Of a stretch of 35,603 nucleotides of DNA, positions 7,498 to 15,974 are shown in pieces. The notes below the pieces were generated by a model that ran no database searches, was not told the origin of the DNA, and worked only from the letters and a program-made list of their open reading frames with translations. The stretch covers positions 1-35,603 of the forward strand of contig JAQSWQ010000032.1 of NCBI GenBank assembly GCA_029266525.1. Reading direction: 5' to 3'. The stretch is from Microvirga sp. GTDB lineage: Bacteria > Pseudomonadota > Alphaproteobacteria > Rhizobiales > Beijerinckiaceae. Position 1 is the stretch's first letter; each line of letters opens with the position of its first letter. The position numbers and the translations under genes were made by a program.

Positions 7498-7980
7498 ATG
7501 CGCAGAAAACTGTCGCTCATCGGTGCTGTCTTAGTACTCGCGAGCCTACCAGCGCTAGCCCAGCAAGCGACACCACCCTACGGCTCGCCAATCACGCTTG
7601 AGCAAGCGAAAAAGGTCATCGCGGCGGCCGAAGCGGAAGCGCAGAAGAACAATTGGCCTGTCGTGATTACCGTGGTTGACTCTGGCGGCCACGCAGTCGC
7701 GATGCATCGGCTCGACAACACACAGCTCGGGTCGATCGCAGTCGCTGAAGACAAGGCACGATCATCGATTCTCTTCCGCCGACCGACCAAAGCATTTGAG
7801 GACGCGGTAGCGAGCGGTGGAATTGGCTTGCGGGTGCTCGCATTGCGTGGCGCCTCCCCGGTTGATGGTGGGGTGCTGATTTTCCTTGACGGCAAAGTCG
7901 TCGGTGCGGTCGGTGTTTCGGGAGTGACGGCCGCCCAAGACGGTCAGATCGCGAACGCAGGTGCAGCCGCGTTGAAGTGA
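7498..7980 (+). CDS. Exported GlcG/HbpS-family (DUF336) protein
   Basis: The product is 160 residues. I chose ATG 7498 because a strong GGGAGG lies 8 nt upstream and a signal peptide then begins at once (MRRKLSLIGAVLVLASLPAL, with ALA-QQ at the cleavage site). The longer reading from 7456 would hide it. The mature part matches the GlcG/HbpS fold: LEQAKKVIAAAEAEAQKN, VVTVVDSGGHAVAMHRLD-like strands, and the GGVLIFLDGKVVGAVGVSG segment. Relatives bind haem or small ligands outside the cytoplasm; the ligand is unknown here. It sits alone in a less GC-rich patch, without glc genes nearby. Confidence 0.88.
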   Translation: MRRKLSLIGAVLVLASLPALAQQATPPYGSPITLEQAKKVIAAAEAEAQKNNWPVVITVVDSGGHAVAMHRLDNTQLGSIAVAEDKARSSILFRRPTKAFEDAVASGGIGLRVLALRGASPVDGGVLIFLDGKVVGAVGVSGVTAAQDGQIANAGAAALK

Positions 7981-8342
7981 TGGTGTGGAGCGAGGCCGCC
8001 TCAGTGGGCGGCCTTGTCTCAGTCGTGATCGTGCGGACGCGGCGAGCGGTCCGGGCGTGCCGCACTGACTACGACTCCCCGCCCTCGCCCTTGTAGATCA
8101 GGTCGAAGATGTTGGCGCTTGTCCTAATTCCCATCTCAGGTGGCCTAATTAGGACAGCACCCGGCCGGGCATTTTCTTGACTTCCCGGGCTTGAACCCGT
8201 AACCGGCGGCACGAAATCGGTAACGAGCGAGCCCTTGAGCCGCCGACCGGTTCGGGGTCCCGCGAGGGAATTCGGCCGGAGGTCAACGCCCGACAGCGCG
8301 GATGCGCCCTCGGGCGTGTTCGGCGTTTGGGGCTCACTGCAT
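7981..8342. other. Intergenic stretch without a recognised gene
   Basis: No supported gene is seen. On the minus strand a 21-codon reading (MGIRTSANIFDLIYKGEGGE...) ends at a TAG near 8068. It looks like a fragment of a coding sequence, but I cannot place it. The stretch also holds the inverted repeat at 8120-8156. The remainder is GC-rich, with stops in all frames. Confidence 0.35.
8120..8156. repeat. AT-rich 10-bp inverted repeat
   Basis: TGTCCTAATT (8120-8129) and AATTAGGACA (8147-8156) form a perfect 10-bp inverted repeat with a 17-bp spacer. It is unlike the GC-rich repeats elsewhere in the window. It could be an operator or the scar of a mobile element, and no transposase is present. 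Confidence 0.5.
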
Positions 8343-8420
8343 TGTCATCGCCGGGCGTGACCCGGCGATCCAGGCCCACGGCGCCGTTTTTGGATGCCCG
8401 GGTCAAGCCCGGGCATGACA
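8343..8420. repeat. Twin-hairpin repeat with TGTCAT/ATGACA ends
   Basis: The ends TGTCAT (8343-8348) and ATGACA (8415-8420) are inverted. Inside are two hairpins, TCGCCGGG-cgtga-CCCGGCGA and ATGCCCGGG-tcaag-CCCGGGCAT. The same first hairpin recurs at 34973. It ends 13 bp before the next gene. Confidence 0.85.
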
Positions 8421-8433
8421 AGGAGAAGGACGG

Positions 8434-8646
8434 ATGACGAGCGAACCCCTCCGCCTCGAGGACGCGGTGAACGAGACCTGCCCGTGGTCGGGTAAGCCGA
8501 TCGCCGCGGATTCGCTCACCCTCTACAAGAGCGCGGTGGTCGGCTTCTGCAACACCGGCTGCCGCGACAAGTTCGAGAAGGCGGTGCGCCATTTCGAGGA
8601 TGCCCTGCAGGGGCACCGGGCCGAGAGCGCGCAGAACAGCGAATAG
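8434..8646 (+). CDS. Small YHS/TRASH-like zinc-ribbon protein
   Basis: The product is 70 residues, with ATG 8434 preceded by AAGGAGAAGG. The core CPWSGKPI (Cys16) ... VGFCNTGCRDKFEKA (Cys39, Cys43) resembles the YHS or TRASH metal-binding ribbon, in which a CP-x-SG-x-P turn and a C-x3-C pair hold a metal. Such small proteins are common in Hyphomicrobiales but have no assigned role that I know. The gene ends 17 bp before ffh and may share its transcript. Confidence 0.75.
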   Translation: MTSEPLRLEDAVNETCPWSGKPIAADSLTLYKSAVVGFCNTGCRDKFEKAVRHFEDALQGHRAESAQNSE

Positions 8647-8663
8647 CGAGCAGCGATCAGGAC

Positions 8664-10259
8664 ATGTTCGAAGGCCTTTCCGAGAAACTCTCCGGCATCC
8701 TCGACAAGCTCACGCGCCGCGGCGCGCTGACCGAGGAGGACGTCAACGCGGCCCTGCGCGAGGTCCGCCGCGCGCTCCTCGAGGCCGATGTGGCGCTCGA
8801 GGTGGTGCGCTCCTTCACGGACAAGGTCCGGAGCCGCGCGGTCGGGGCCGAGGTGCTGAAGTCGGTCACCCCCGGCCAGATGGTCGTGAAGATTGTGCAC
8901 GATCAGCTCATCATGATGCTCGGCTCGGAGGCCGACACCATCGATCTCAACGCCGTGCCGCCGGTGCCCATCATGATGGTGGGGCTCCAGGGATCGGGTA
9001 AGACCACGACCACGGCCAAGATCGCTAAGCGCCTGACAGAGCGCGGGAATCGGCGCGTGCTGATGGCCTCGCTCGACACGAGGCGCCCCGCCGCCATGGA
9101 GCAGCTCGCGGTGCTTGGCCGCCAGGTCGGCGTCGAGACGCTGCCGGTCGTCGCCGGCCAGTCGCCGGTCCAGATCGCCCGGCGGGCGATCGAGGCGGCG
9201 CGCTTGAGCGGCTACGACGTGGTGATGCTCGACACCGCCGGCCGGGTCACGGTCGACGAAGCGCTGATGGCCGAGGTCGCGGAGGTCAAGGCCGCGACCG
9301 AGCCGCACGAGGTGCTGCTCGTCGCAGACAGCCTCACCGGCCAGGACGCCGTCAACACCGCCCGCGCCTTCGACCAGCGGCTTGGCGTCACCGGCATCGT
9401 CTTGACCCGCATGGACGGCGATGCGCGCGGCGGCGCCGCGCTCTCGATGCGGGCGGTCACGGGCAAGCCGATCAAGCTCGTCGGCACCGGCGAGAAGGTC
9501 GACGCCCTTGAGGAGTTCCATCCGCAGCGCGTCGCAAGCCGCATCCTCGGCATGGGCGACATCGTATCGCTGGTCGAGAAGGCGGCCGAGAACATCGACC
9601 AGGAGAAGGCCCTTCGCGCCGTCGAGAAGATGCGCAAGGGCAAGTTCGACCTCGACGACCTGCGCGACCAGCTCGCGCAGATGGACAGGATCGGCGGCAT
9701 GGGCGGCGTCATGGGCATGCTGCCGGGCATGGGCAAGATGAAGGCGCAGATCGAGCAGGCGGGCCTCGGCGAGGGCATGATCCGCCGCCAGCGGGCCATC
9801 ATCGACTCGATGACCGCAAAGGAGCGCCGCAACCCCGACCTCCTCAAGGCCTCGCGCAAGAAGCGCATCGCGGCCGGCTCCGGGACCAGGGTCGAGGAGG
9901 TCAACAAGCTCCTCAAGATGCACCGCCAGATGGCCGACATGATGAAGATGATGGGCGGCGGCAAGGGCAAGGGCATCGGCGCCGCCCTCGGCAACATGCT
10001 GGGGCTCGGCGGCGGCATGGGCGGAAGCATGCCGCAGCCGACGCCGGAGATGATGGCCGAGATGCAGAAGAAGATGGGCGGCCAGCTCCCGCCCATGCCT
10101 CCCGGCCTTGGCGGCGGCCTGCCGCCGCTGCCGCCCGGGTTGGGCGGCAAGAGCCCCCCGCTGCCGGGCGGACTCCCTGGCCTCGGCGGGCCGAAGCTTC
10201 CCGGCGGCTTGCCAGGACTCGGCGGCTTCAACCCGTTCGGCGGGGGGAAGAAGAAGTGA
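8664..10259 (+). CDS. ffh: Signal recognition particle GTPase Ffh
   Basis: The product is 531 residues, longer than the usual 450-500. The order is an N helical bundle (1-90), a G domain with P-loop GLQGSGKTTT (107-116), DTKRP-like DTRRP, DTAGR and TRMDGD motifs, and a Met-rich M domain (about 330-460) that binds 4.5S RNA and signal sequences. A Gly/Pro/Leu repeat tail of about 60 residues follows, with units such as GGLPPLPPGLGG and GGLPGLGG. With FtsY it targets nascent inner-membrane proteins to SecYEG. It is the first large gene of the ffh-rpsP-rimM-trmD cluster. Confidence 0.97.
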   Translation: MFEGLSEKLSGILDKLTRRGALTEEDVNAALREVRRALLEADVALEVVRSFTDKVRSRAVGAEVLKSVTPGQMVVKIVHDQLIMMLGSEADTIDLNAVPPVPIMMVGLQGSGKTTTTAKIAKRLTERGNRRVLMASLDTRRPAAMEQLAVLGRQVGVETLPVVAGQSPVQIARRAIEAARLSGYDVVMLDTAGRVTVDEALMAEVAEVKAATEPHEVLLVADSLTGQDAVNTARAFDQRLGVTGIVLTRMDGDARGGAALSMRAVTGKPIKLVGTGEKVDALEEFHPQRVASRILGMGDIVSLVEKAAENIDQEKALRAVEKMRKGKFDLDDLRDQLAQMDRIGGMGGVMGMLPGMGKMKAQIEQAGLGEGMIRRQRAIIDSMTAKERRNPDLLKASRKKRIAAGSGTRVEEVNKLLKMHRQMADMMKMMGGGKGKGIGAALGNMLGLGGGMGGSMPQPTPEMMAEMQKKMGGQLPPMPPGLGGGLPPLPPGLGGKSPPLPGGLPGLGGPKLPGGLPGLGGFNPFGGGKKK

Positions 10260-10270
10260 TTCCACTGCGT

Positions 10271-10378
10271 CATCCTCGGGCGCCGCTGCAAGCGGCGACC
10301 CAAGGACCTCGGGGAATCGAGCACGATCGTCCTGAGGTCCTCGGCTCTCCGCGCTTCGCGCTCCGGCCGAGGATGATG
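10271..10378. repeat. Palindromic intergenic repeat, TCATCCTCGG family
   Basis: The element lies between ffh and rpsP and is bounded by TCATCCTCGG and CCGAGGATGA. An inner pair around 10302-10345 (AGGACCTCGG with CTGAGGTCCT) adds a second stem. It resembles the GTCATCCCGG elements and the fragment within trmD at 13943. Confidence 0.8.
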
Positions 10379-10416
10379 TTTTGAATGAACTAGCTGATCG
10401 AAAAGGAGAAAACTGA

Positions 10417-10788
10417 ATGTCCCTGAAGATCCGTCTCGCCCGCGGCGGCGCTAAGAAGCGCGCCTATTACCGCATCGTCGTCGCCGACTCGCGCTCGCCC
10501 CGCGACGGACGCTTCATCGAGCGCGTCGGCGCCTATGATCCGCTGAAGAAGAAGGACGATCCTTCCCGCGTCACGCTCGACACCGAGAAGGTCCAGGCGT
10601 GGCTCAAGAAGGGCGCCCAGCCGACCGACCGGGTGCTGCGCTTCCTTGACGCCGCCGGCCTCATGAAGCGCGAAGCCCGCAACAACCCGCACAAGGCCGA
10701 GCCCGGCACCAAGGCCAAGGAGCGCGCCGCCGCCCGCGCCGCGGCCTCCGGCGAAGCGCCTGCCGAAGGTGCCGGGGAGGCGGCGTAA
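10417..10788 (+). CDS. rpsP: 30S ribosomal protein S16
   Basis: The product is 123 residues. It starts [20 protein letters not shown] and continues with [22 protein letters not shown], the unmistakable S16 core. A C-terminal extension of about 35 residues, rich in Ala, Lys and Glu, is common in alphaproteobacterial S16. AAAAGGAGAAAACTGA precedes the ATG and supplies a clear Shine-Dalgarno. S16 helps assemble the 30S platform and body. Confidence 0.98.
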   Translation: MSLKIRLARGGAKKRAYYRIVVADSRSPRDGRFIERVGAYDPLKKKDDPSRVTLDTEKVQAWLKKGAQPTDRVLRFLDAAGLMKREARNNPHKAEPGTKAKERAAARAAASGEAPAEGAGEAA

Positions 10789-10800
10789 GCCTGCCGCAGG

Positions 10801-11520
10801 ATGGGCGAGGGACGCACGAGTAAGCGCCGCTCCCTACCCTCCCCCCTTGCGGGGGAGGGTAGGGAGGGGGTTCGCGGGCGTAGAGCGCAACCGGCAGTCG
10901 ACCTGGCTCCGACGCTTCGAACCCTACGCTCCGGAGGCGGCCCTTCGACCCCGAGCCCTGCCCGTCCCCGCGAGGGGAAGGGGAAAAGCACCCTCGTCCT
11001 CATCGGCGAGTTCGGGCGGGCGCATGGCTTGCGCGGCGAGGTGCGGCTGAAGTCCTACACGGCGGAGCCTGCGGCGATCGCCTCCTATGCCCCGCTCCTC
11101 GCGGAGGACGGCCGCGCCTTCACGCTCGAAAGCGTGCGACCGGCCGGCGGGAGCTCGCCCGACATGCTGATTGCGCGCGTGAAGGGGATCGCCACGCGCG
11201 AGGCTGCGGAGGCGCTCAACCGGGTCCGATTGCACGCGCCGCGGGACCGGTTGTCCCCGCCGGAGGCGGAGGACGAGTTCCTCGCCGCCGACCTGATCGG
11301 CCTTGCCGCCGAGAGCACGGCAGGGGCGCAGCTCGGCACGATCGTCGCGGTGCCGAACTATGGCGGCGGCGACCTTCTCGAGATCGCGCCGCCGCGCGGG
11401 CCGAGCGCGCTTCTGCCTTTCACCAAGGCTTTCGTCCCAACGGTCGATCTCGCCGGAGGTCGCGTCGTGGTCGATCCGCCGGCCGATCTCTTCGACAGCG
11501 TGCGCGATGAGCGTGCCTGA
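10801..11520 (+). CDS. rimM: Ribosome maturation factor RimM with repeat-derived N-terminal extension
   Basis: The RimM domain runs from about residue 62 ([20 protein letters not shown]) to the end. It has the N-terminal barrel and the C-terminal PRC barrel ([28 protein letters not shown]). RimM binds S19 and matures the 30S head. Oddly, the only ATG, GTG or TTG ahead of this core is ATG 10801. The first 60 or so residues are therefore translated from a palindromic repeat (10831-10865) and low-complexity DNA. The TTG in AHGLR lies inside the conserved core and would be too late. A CTG near 10903 or another non-canonical start is the alternative. The ATG lies 12 bp after rpsP and has only a weak Shine-Dalgarno. 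The 3' end overlaps the next gene by 14 bp. Confidence 0.9.
   Translation: MGEGRTSKRRSLPSPLAGEGREGVRGRRAQPAVDLAPTLRTLRSGGGPSTPSPARPREGKGKSTLVLIGEFGRAHGLRGEVRLKSYTAEPAAIASYAPLLAEDGRAFTLESVRPAGGSSPDMLIARVKGIATREAAEALNRVRLHAPRDRLSPPEAEDEFLAADLIGLAAESTAGAQLGTIVAVPNYGGGDLLEIAPPRGPSALLPFTKAFVPTVDLAGGRVVVDPPADLFDSVRDERA
10831..10865. repeat. 15-bp perfect hairpin repeat inside the rimM reading frame
   Basis: TCCCTACCCTCCCCC (10831-10845) pairs perfectly with GGGGGAGGGTAGGGA (10851-10865) around a 5-nt loop. It belongs to the CCCTCCCC/GGGGAGGG repeat class also seen at 5862-6026. Read in the rimM frame it gives [13 protein letters not shown]. Confidence 0.85.
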
Positions 11521-11965
11521 ACCCGTGCTGCGCCCGGCCCGGCGGGAGGACGTGCCCCGCATCGTCGCACTGTTCACCGATGACGAGCTCGGCCGCAGCC
11601 GCGAAGGCGCGCCGCTCGAAACCTACTTGTCCGCCTTCGACGCCATCGAGGCCGACCGGAACAACACGGTTTACGTGCTCGACCTCGACGGAGAATTGTC
11701 GGGCTGCGCCCAGCTCACCGTCATCCCGGGCCTTGGCCGGCGCGGAATGAGGCACGCGCAGATCGAGGCCGTCCGCGTCGCATCGCACCTCCGCGGACGA
11801 GGCCACGGCCGCTGGCTGATCGGCCGGCTTGTCGAGATGGCCCGCGAGAAGGGCTGCGGCATGGTCCAGCTGACCAGCGACAAGCGCCGTACGGAGGCGC
11901 ACCGCTTCTACGGCTCGCTCGGCTTCGTCGCGAGCCATGAAGGGTTTAAGCTGGCCCTGGACTGA
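11507..11965 (+). CDS. GNAT-family N-acetyltransferase
   Basis: The product is 152 residues from ATG 11507, which overlaps the end of rimM by 14 bp. The GNAT fold is clear: [16 protein letters not shown] at the start, a beta-4 strand ending [17 protein letters not shown] with the acetyl-CoA pyrophosphate loop RGRGHG, and the C-terminal [11 protein letters not shown] motif. The substrate is unknown; small-molecule or protein amine acetylation are both possible. It lies inside the rimM-trmD interval, which in related genomes usually has no insert. Confidence 0.9.
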   Translation: MSVPEPVLRPARREDVPRIVALFTDDELGRSREGAPLETYLSAFDAIEADRNNTVYVLDLDGELSGCAQLTVIPGLGRRGMRHAQIEAVRVASHLRGRGHGRWLIGRLVEMAREKGCGMVQLTSDKRRTEAHRFYGSLGFVASHEGFKLALD

Positions 11966-11976
11966 TCGGGGAACGC

Positions 11977-13263
11977 ATGCCCTTCGCGCGCGAATGGAGC
12001 GGGTTGCTGTCGGGGCGCAGACGACGGCGCTGGCCGGCATTGGTGCTGCGGGCGGTCGAATACGGCACGACGCCTTATCCGCCGAAGGTGCGGCGGCGGC
12101 TCAAGATCCTGAACGTGATGGCGCTCCTCATCGCGGTCTTCTCCGCGATCTTCGCGCTCACTTACGCGCTCGAGGATTTCGCAGCCTATCGCTGGGCAGT
12201 CGCGATCAACCTTGCCCTCGTTGCGGCCGCGCTGGCCGCACCCTTCCTCCACCGCTTCAACGATGTCGCCGGCGCCATGCTGATCATGGCTGCGGAATAT
12301 GCCGGGCTCTTCGCGCTCGTTGCGCTGCTCGGGCGTCCCTCCGGGATCCACCTCAACCTGATCGTCGCGGCGGCGGTCGCTTTCGCGGTGCTCGGCCTCG
12401 AGCGCATCCGCCTTATCGTCGCGATCGTTGCGGTCGGCTTTGCGCTGCATGTCGCCGCCTGGTTCCTGTTTCCCCAGGGGGCAGCGATGGGAGCGACCGA
12501 GAGCGCCTTCCTCGGCCGGCTCTACGTCAATTCGGCGCTGACCGCCTTCGCCGTCACGGCGGCGATCGCCTATTACGCCTTCAGCCTTGCCGAGCGCGCG
12601 GAGGCCGAGACCGAGGCCCTTCTGCGCAACATCCTTCCGGAGAAGATTGTCGAGCGGCTCAGGGAGCGCCCTGACGAGCCGGTCGCCGAGGCCGTGGCCG
12701 AGGCTTCCGTGCTGTTCTCCGATCTCAAGAGCTTTGTGCCGCTCGCGCGCTCGCTCGGACCGGCGCGAACGGTCGAGATGCTGAACGACCTCATCCGCCG
12801 CTTCGACGAGCTCGCCTCCGAGCATGGCGTCGAGAAGATCAAGACCATCGGCGACGCCTATATGGCGGTGGCGGGCCTCCCGGAGCCCGCGGCGGACCAC
12901 GCCGCGCGGCTTGCCCGCATGGCGCTCGAGATGCGCTCGGCCGCCCGCAAGACCGGCGCGCGCTTCAACGTCGAGCTGACGCTGCGCATCGGCATCGCCA
13001 TGGGGCCGGTGATGGCCGGCGTGATCGGGGCCAAGAAATTCAGCTACGACGTCTGGGGCGATCCGGTGAACCTCGCGGCGCGGCTCGAGAACAGCTGCGA
13101 GGCGAATTGCATCCACGTCTCCGGCGAGGTGCGCGAGCGGCTCGGCCAGACGTTCGAGTTCCGCGCGCGGGGGCCGACCGAGATCAAGGGGGTCGGGCGG
13201 CTCGAGACCTTCTTCCTCGCGGGGCCCCGCGAGGCGCAGCCCGTCCGCGAGGCCGCGGCGTGA
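11977..13263 (+). CDS. Membrane-bound class III adenylate cyclase
   Basis: The product is 428 residues. About six hydrophobic helices between residues 45 and 205 form a membrane domain, followed by a short coiled linker ([22 protein letters not shown]) and a class III cyclase domain (about 240-420). All six key positions are present. Metal Asp residues lie in FSDLKSF and TIGDAY, the adenine-selecting Lys and Asp in EKIKTIGD and YDVWGDPVN, and the transition-state Asn and Arg in NLAARLE. The Lys/Asp pair favours ATP and cAMP over GTP. It should act alone as a homodimer. Its stop overlaps the trmD start, so the two are co-translated. Confidence 0.92.
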   Translation: MPFAREWSGLLSGRRRRRWPALVLRAVEYGTTPYPPKVRRRLKILNVMALLIAVFSAIFALTYALEDFAAYRWAVAINLALVAAALAAPFLHRFNDVAGAMLIMAAEYAGLFALVALLGRPSGIHLNLIVAAAVAFAVLGLERIRLIVAIVAVGFALHVAAWFLFPQGAAMGATESAFLGRLYVNSALTAFAVTAAIAYYAFSLAERAEAETEALLRNILPEKIVERLRERPDEPVAEAVAEASVLFSDLKSFVPLARSLGPARTVEMLNDLIRRFDELASEHGVEKIKTIGDAYMAVAGLPEPAADHAARLARMALEMRSAARKTGARFNVELTLRIGIAMGPVMAGVIGAKKFSYDVWGDPVNLAARLENSCEANCIHVSGEVRERLGQTFEFRARGPTEIKGVGRLETFFLAGPREAQPVREAAA

Positions 13264-13991
13264 CGGCGGCTTGGGCCGCGACGGTCCTGACCCTCCATCC
13301 GGAGATGTTTCCAGGTCCGCTCGGCGTCTCGCTCTCGGGCGACGCGCTGGCGCGCGGCCTGTGGTCGCTTCAAGCGCGGAACATCCGCGAGCATGGGCTC
13401 GGCCGCCACCGCCGCGTCGACGACACGCCGGCCGGCGGCGGCCCCGGCATGGTCATGCGCTGCGACGTGCTCGCGGCGGCGCTCGATGCTACGGCGCCGG
13501 GGGACGACCCCCGCCCCCGCCTCCTGATGAGCCCACGCGGCACGCGCCTGACCCAGGCGCGGATGCGCGCGCTCGCGGCAGGGCGGGGAGTGGTCCTCGT
13601 CTGCGGGCGTTTCGAGGGCGTCGACGAGCGCGTCATCACGGGCCGCGGGCTCGAGGAGGTGTCGATCGGCGATTACGTGCTCTCAGGCGGCGAGATCGCC
13701 GCCATGGCGCTCATCGACGCCTGCGTGCGGCTCCTGCCCGGCGTGATGGGTAAGGATGCGTCCGGCGCCGAGGAGAGCTTCGAGACCGGGCTCCTCGAAT
13801 ACCCGCACTACACCCGACCCCGCGAGTGGGAGGGGCGCACGATCCCGGACATCCTCCTTTCGGGCGACCACGCGGCCGTCGCACGTTGGCGCCGCGCCGA
13901 GGCCGAACGGATCACGCGCGAGCGCAGGCCTGACCTCCTGCCGTCATCCTCGGGCGCCCAACGCGCGGACCGAGGACCCCGAGGGAATTGA
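13260..13991 (+). CDS. trmD: tRNA (guanine-N1)-methyltransferase TrmD
   Basis: The product is 243 residues from GTG 13260, which overlaps the cyclase stop as GTGA. It methylates G37 of tRNAs using SAM, guarding the reading frame. Family marks are [17 protein letters not shown] at the start, [18 protein letters not shown] (116-125) and GDYVLSGGE (137-145) of the trefoil knot, and LEYPHYTRP. The last 15 residues or so ([15 protein letters not shown]) are translated from a truncated palindromic repeat. An rplS gene, often found next, is absent here. Confidence 0.96.
   Translation: MTAAWAATVLTLHPEMFPGPLGVSLSGDALARGLWSLQARNIREHGLGRHRRVDDTPAGGGPGMVMRCDVLAAALDATAPGDDPRPRLLMSPRGTRLTQARMRALAAGRGVVLVCGRFEGVDERVITGRGLEEVSIGDYVLSGGEIAAMALIDACVRLLPGVMGKDASGAEESFETGLLEYPHYTRPREWEGRTIPDILLSGDHAAVARWRRAEAERITRERRPDLLPSSSGAQRADRGPRGN
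13943..13986. repeat. Half of a TCATCCTCGG repeat, forming the trmD 3' end
   Basis: GTCATCCTCGGGCGC ... GAGGACCCCGAGGGAATTGAGC matches the left part of the element at 10271 with small changes. It is read in frame by trmD, which stops at 13989-13991. Confidence 0.7.
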
Positions 13992-14009
13992 GCTCGGCCG
14001 TGCGCCCTG

Positions 14010-14036
14010 TTGCCGCCCCTTTCTCCGGCCTATATT
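14010..14036 (+). promoter_or_regulatory. typA: Possible typA promoter
   Basis: A -10-like TATATT (14031-14036) is preceded by TTGCCG (14010-14015) with a 15-bp spacer, shorter than ideal. It is the only AT-rich hexamer in the 139-bp gap before typA. Confidence 0.35.
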
Positions 14037-14130
14037 GCACTGCAACGAATTCCCCTTGCCCGCTTCAGACGGAACGTGCGCGAGGCCTCGCGGTTGAGGT
14101 GCGTCGGCGGGGCATGCCTTCGGACCGGTC

Positions 14131-15960
14131 ATGAAGCTTCGCAACATCGCCATCATCGCCCATGTCGACCACGGCAAGACCACGCTCGTCGACAAGCTCC
14201 TCTCGCAGTCGGGTTCATTCCGCGAGAACCAGCGCGTCGAGGAGCGCGTGATGGATTCGAGCGACCTCGAGAAGGAGCGCGGCATCACCATTCTCGCCAA
14301 GGCCACCTCGGTGGTCTGGAAGGGCACGCGCATCAACATCGTCGACACGCCTGGCCACGCCGATTTCGGCGGCGAGGTCGAGCGCATCCTCAACATGGTC
14401 GACGGGGCGATCGTGCTCGTCGATGCCGCCGAGGGGCCGATGCCGCAGACCAAGTTCGTGGTCGGCAAGGCGCTGAAGATCGGGCTGAAGCCCATCGTCG
14501 CGATCAACAAGGTCGACCGCCCCGACGCGCGCCCGAGCGAGGTCATCAACGAGGTCTTCGACCTCTTCGCGGCGCTCGATGCGACCGACGAGCAGCTCGA
14601 CTTCCCGATCCTCTACGGCTCCGGCCGCAACGGCTGGATGGCGGAGAACCCTGAAGGCCCGCAGGACCAGGGCCTCGCGCCCTTGTTCGATCTCGTGCTG
14701 CGGCATGTGCCGGAGCCCCATATTGCGGAGGGGCCGTTCCGCATGCTCGGCACGATCCTCGAGGCGAACCCGTTCCTCGGCCGCATCGTCACCGGCCGCA
14801 TCTCGTCGGGAACGGTCAGGCCGAACCAGCAGATCAAGGTCCTCGACCGCACCGGCAAGGTGATCGAGCAGGGCCGCGTCTCGAAGATCCTCGCCTTCCG
14901 CGGGCTGGAGCGCCAGCCGATCGAGCAGGGCGACGCGGGCGACATCGTCTCGATCGCCGGGCTCGAGAAGGGCTCGGTCGCCGACACCTTTTCGGCGCTC
15001 GAGAACGACATCCCGCTGCCGGCGCAGCCGATCGACCCGCCGACCGTCACCATGTCCTTCATCGTCAACGACAGTCCGCTCGCCGGCACCGAGGGCGACA
15101 AGGTCACGAGCCGCGTCATTCGCGACCGCCTGCTGCGCGAGGGCGAGGGCAACGTCACCCTCAAGATCGAGGAGTCGCGGGACAAGGACTCTTTCCAAGT
15201 TTCGGGGCGCGGCGAGCTGCAATTGGCGATTCTGATCGAGACCATGCGCCGCGAGGGCTTCGAGCTCGCCGTGTCGCGTCCCCGCGTCGTGATGAAGCGC
15301 GACGAGCCGACGGGCGAGCTCCTGGAGCCGGTCGAGGAGGTGGTGATCGACGTCGACGAGGAGCATTCGGGCGTGGTCGTGCAGAAGATGTCGGAGCGGA
15401 AGGCCGACATGCTGGAGATGCGCCCGTCGGGCGGCAACCGCCTGCGCCTCGTCTTCCACGCCCCGACGCGCGGGCTCATCGGCTACCAGGGCGAGCTCAT
15501 GACCGACACGCGCGGCACCGCAATCATGAACCGCCTGTTCCACAGTTATGCGCCCTACAAGGGCGAGATCGCCGGGCGGCGCAACGGCGTCTTGATCTCG
15601 AACGATTCGGGCGAGGCCGTGGCCTACGCGCTGTGGAACCTCGAGGACCGCGGCCCGATGATGATCGAGCCCGGCTGGAAGGTCTATCAGGGCATGATCG
15701 TCGGCGAGCACACCCGCGAGAACGACCTCGAGGTCAACGTGCTCAAAGGCAAGAAGCTGACCAACATCCGCTCGACCTCCAAGGACGAGGCGGTGCGCCT
15801 GACGCCGCCGATCCGCATGACCCTCGAGCGCTCATTGGCCTGGGTCCAGGACGACGAGCTCGTGGAGGTCACCCCGAAGTCGATCCGCCTGCGCAAGGCG
15901 GTGCTCGACCCGAACGACCGCAAGAAGGCCGAGCGCACCCGCGAGGCGGTGAGCGCCTGA
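14131..15960 (+). CDS. typA: Translational GTPase TypA/BipA
   Basis: The product is 609 residues, the usual length. Motifs are G1 AHVDHGKT (10-17), G2 ERGITI, G3 [12 protein letters not shown]4 NKVD and the BipA-specific C-terminal domain ([40 protein letters not shown]). It is an EF-G-like ribosomal GTPase that helps 50S assembly and stress or cold growth. It is a single cistron, with the next gene 14 bp downstream. Confidence 0.97.
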   Translation: MKLRNIAIIAHVDHGKTTLVDKLLSQSGSFRENQRVEERVMDSSDLEKERGITILAKATSVVWKGTRINIVDTPGHADFGGEVERILNMVDGAIVLVDAAEGPMPQTKFVVGKALKIGLKPIVAINKVDRPDARPSEVINEVFDLFAALDATDEQLDFPILYGSGRNGWMAENPEGPQDQGLAPLFDLVLRHVPEPHIAEGPFRMLGTILEANPFLGRIVTGRISSGTVRPNQQIKVLDRTGKVIEQGRVSKILAFRGLERQPIEQGDAGDIVSIAGLEKGSVADTFSALENDIPLPAQPIDPPTVTMSFIVNDSPLAGTEGDKVTSRVIRDRLLREGEGNVTLKIEESRDKDSFQVSGRGELQLAILIETMRREGFELAVSRPRVVMKRDEPTGELLEPVEEVVIDVDEEHSGVVVQKMSERKADMLEMRPSGGNRLRLVFHAPTRGLIGYQGELMTDTRGTAIMNRLFHSYAPYKGEIAGRRNGVLISNDSGEAVAYALWNLEDRGPMMIEPGWKVYQGMIVGEHTRENDLEVNVLKGKKLTNIRSTSKDEAVRLTPPIRMTLERSLAWVQDDELVEVTPKSIRLRKAVLDPNDRKKAERTREAVSA

Positions 15961-15974
15961 GAGGGCAGGTGGGG

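Noticed and set aside
8523-10265. A 580-codon minus-strand frame opposite ffh
   Set aside because: It is an antisense shadow of ffh with typical HLHH/DRR composition and no recognisable domain.
14215-15711. A 498-codon minus-strand frame opposite typA
   Set aside because: It is the mirror of a highly conserved gene in GC-rich DNA. The sequence is Arg/His/Asp-rich with no domain, and similar shadows lie opposite most genes here.
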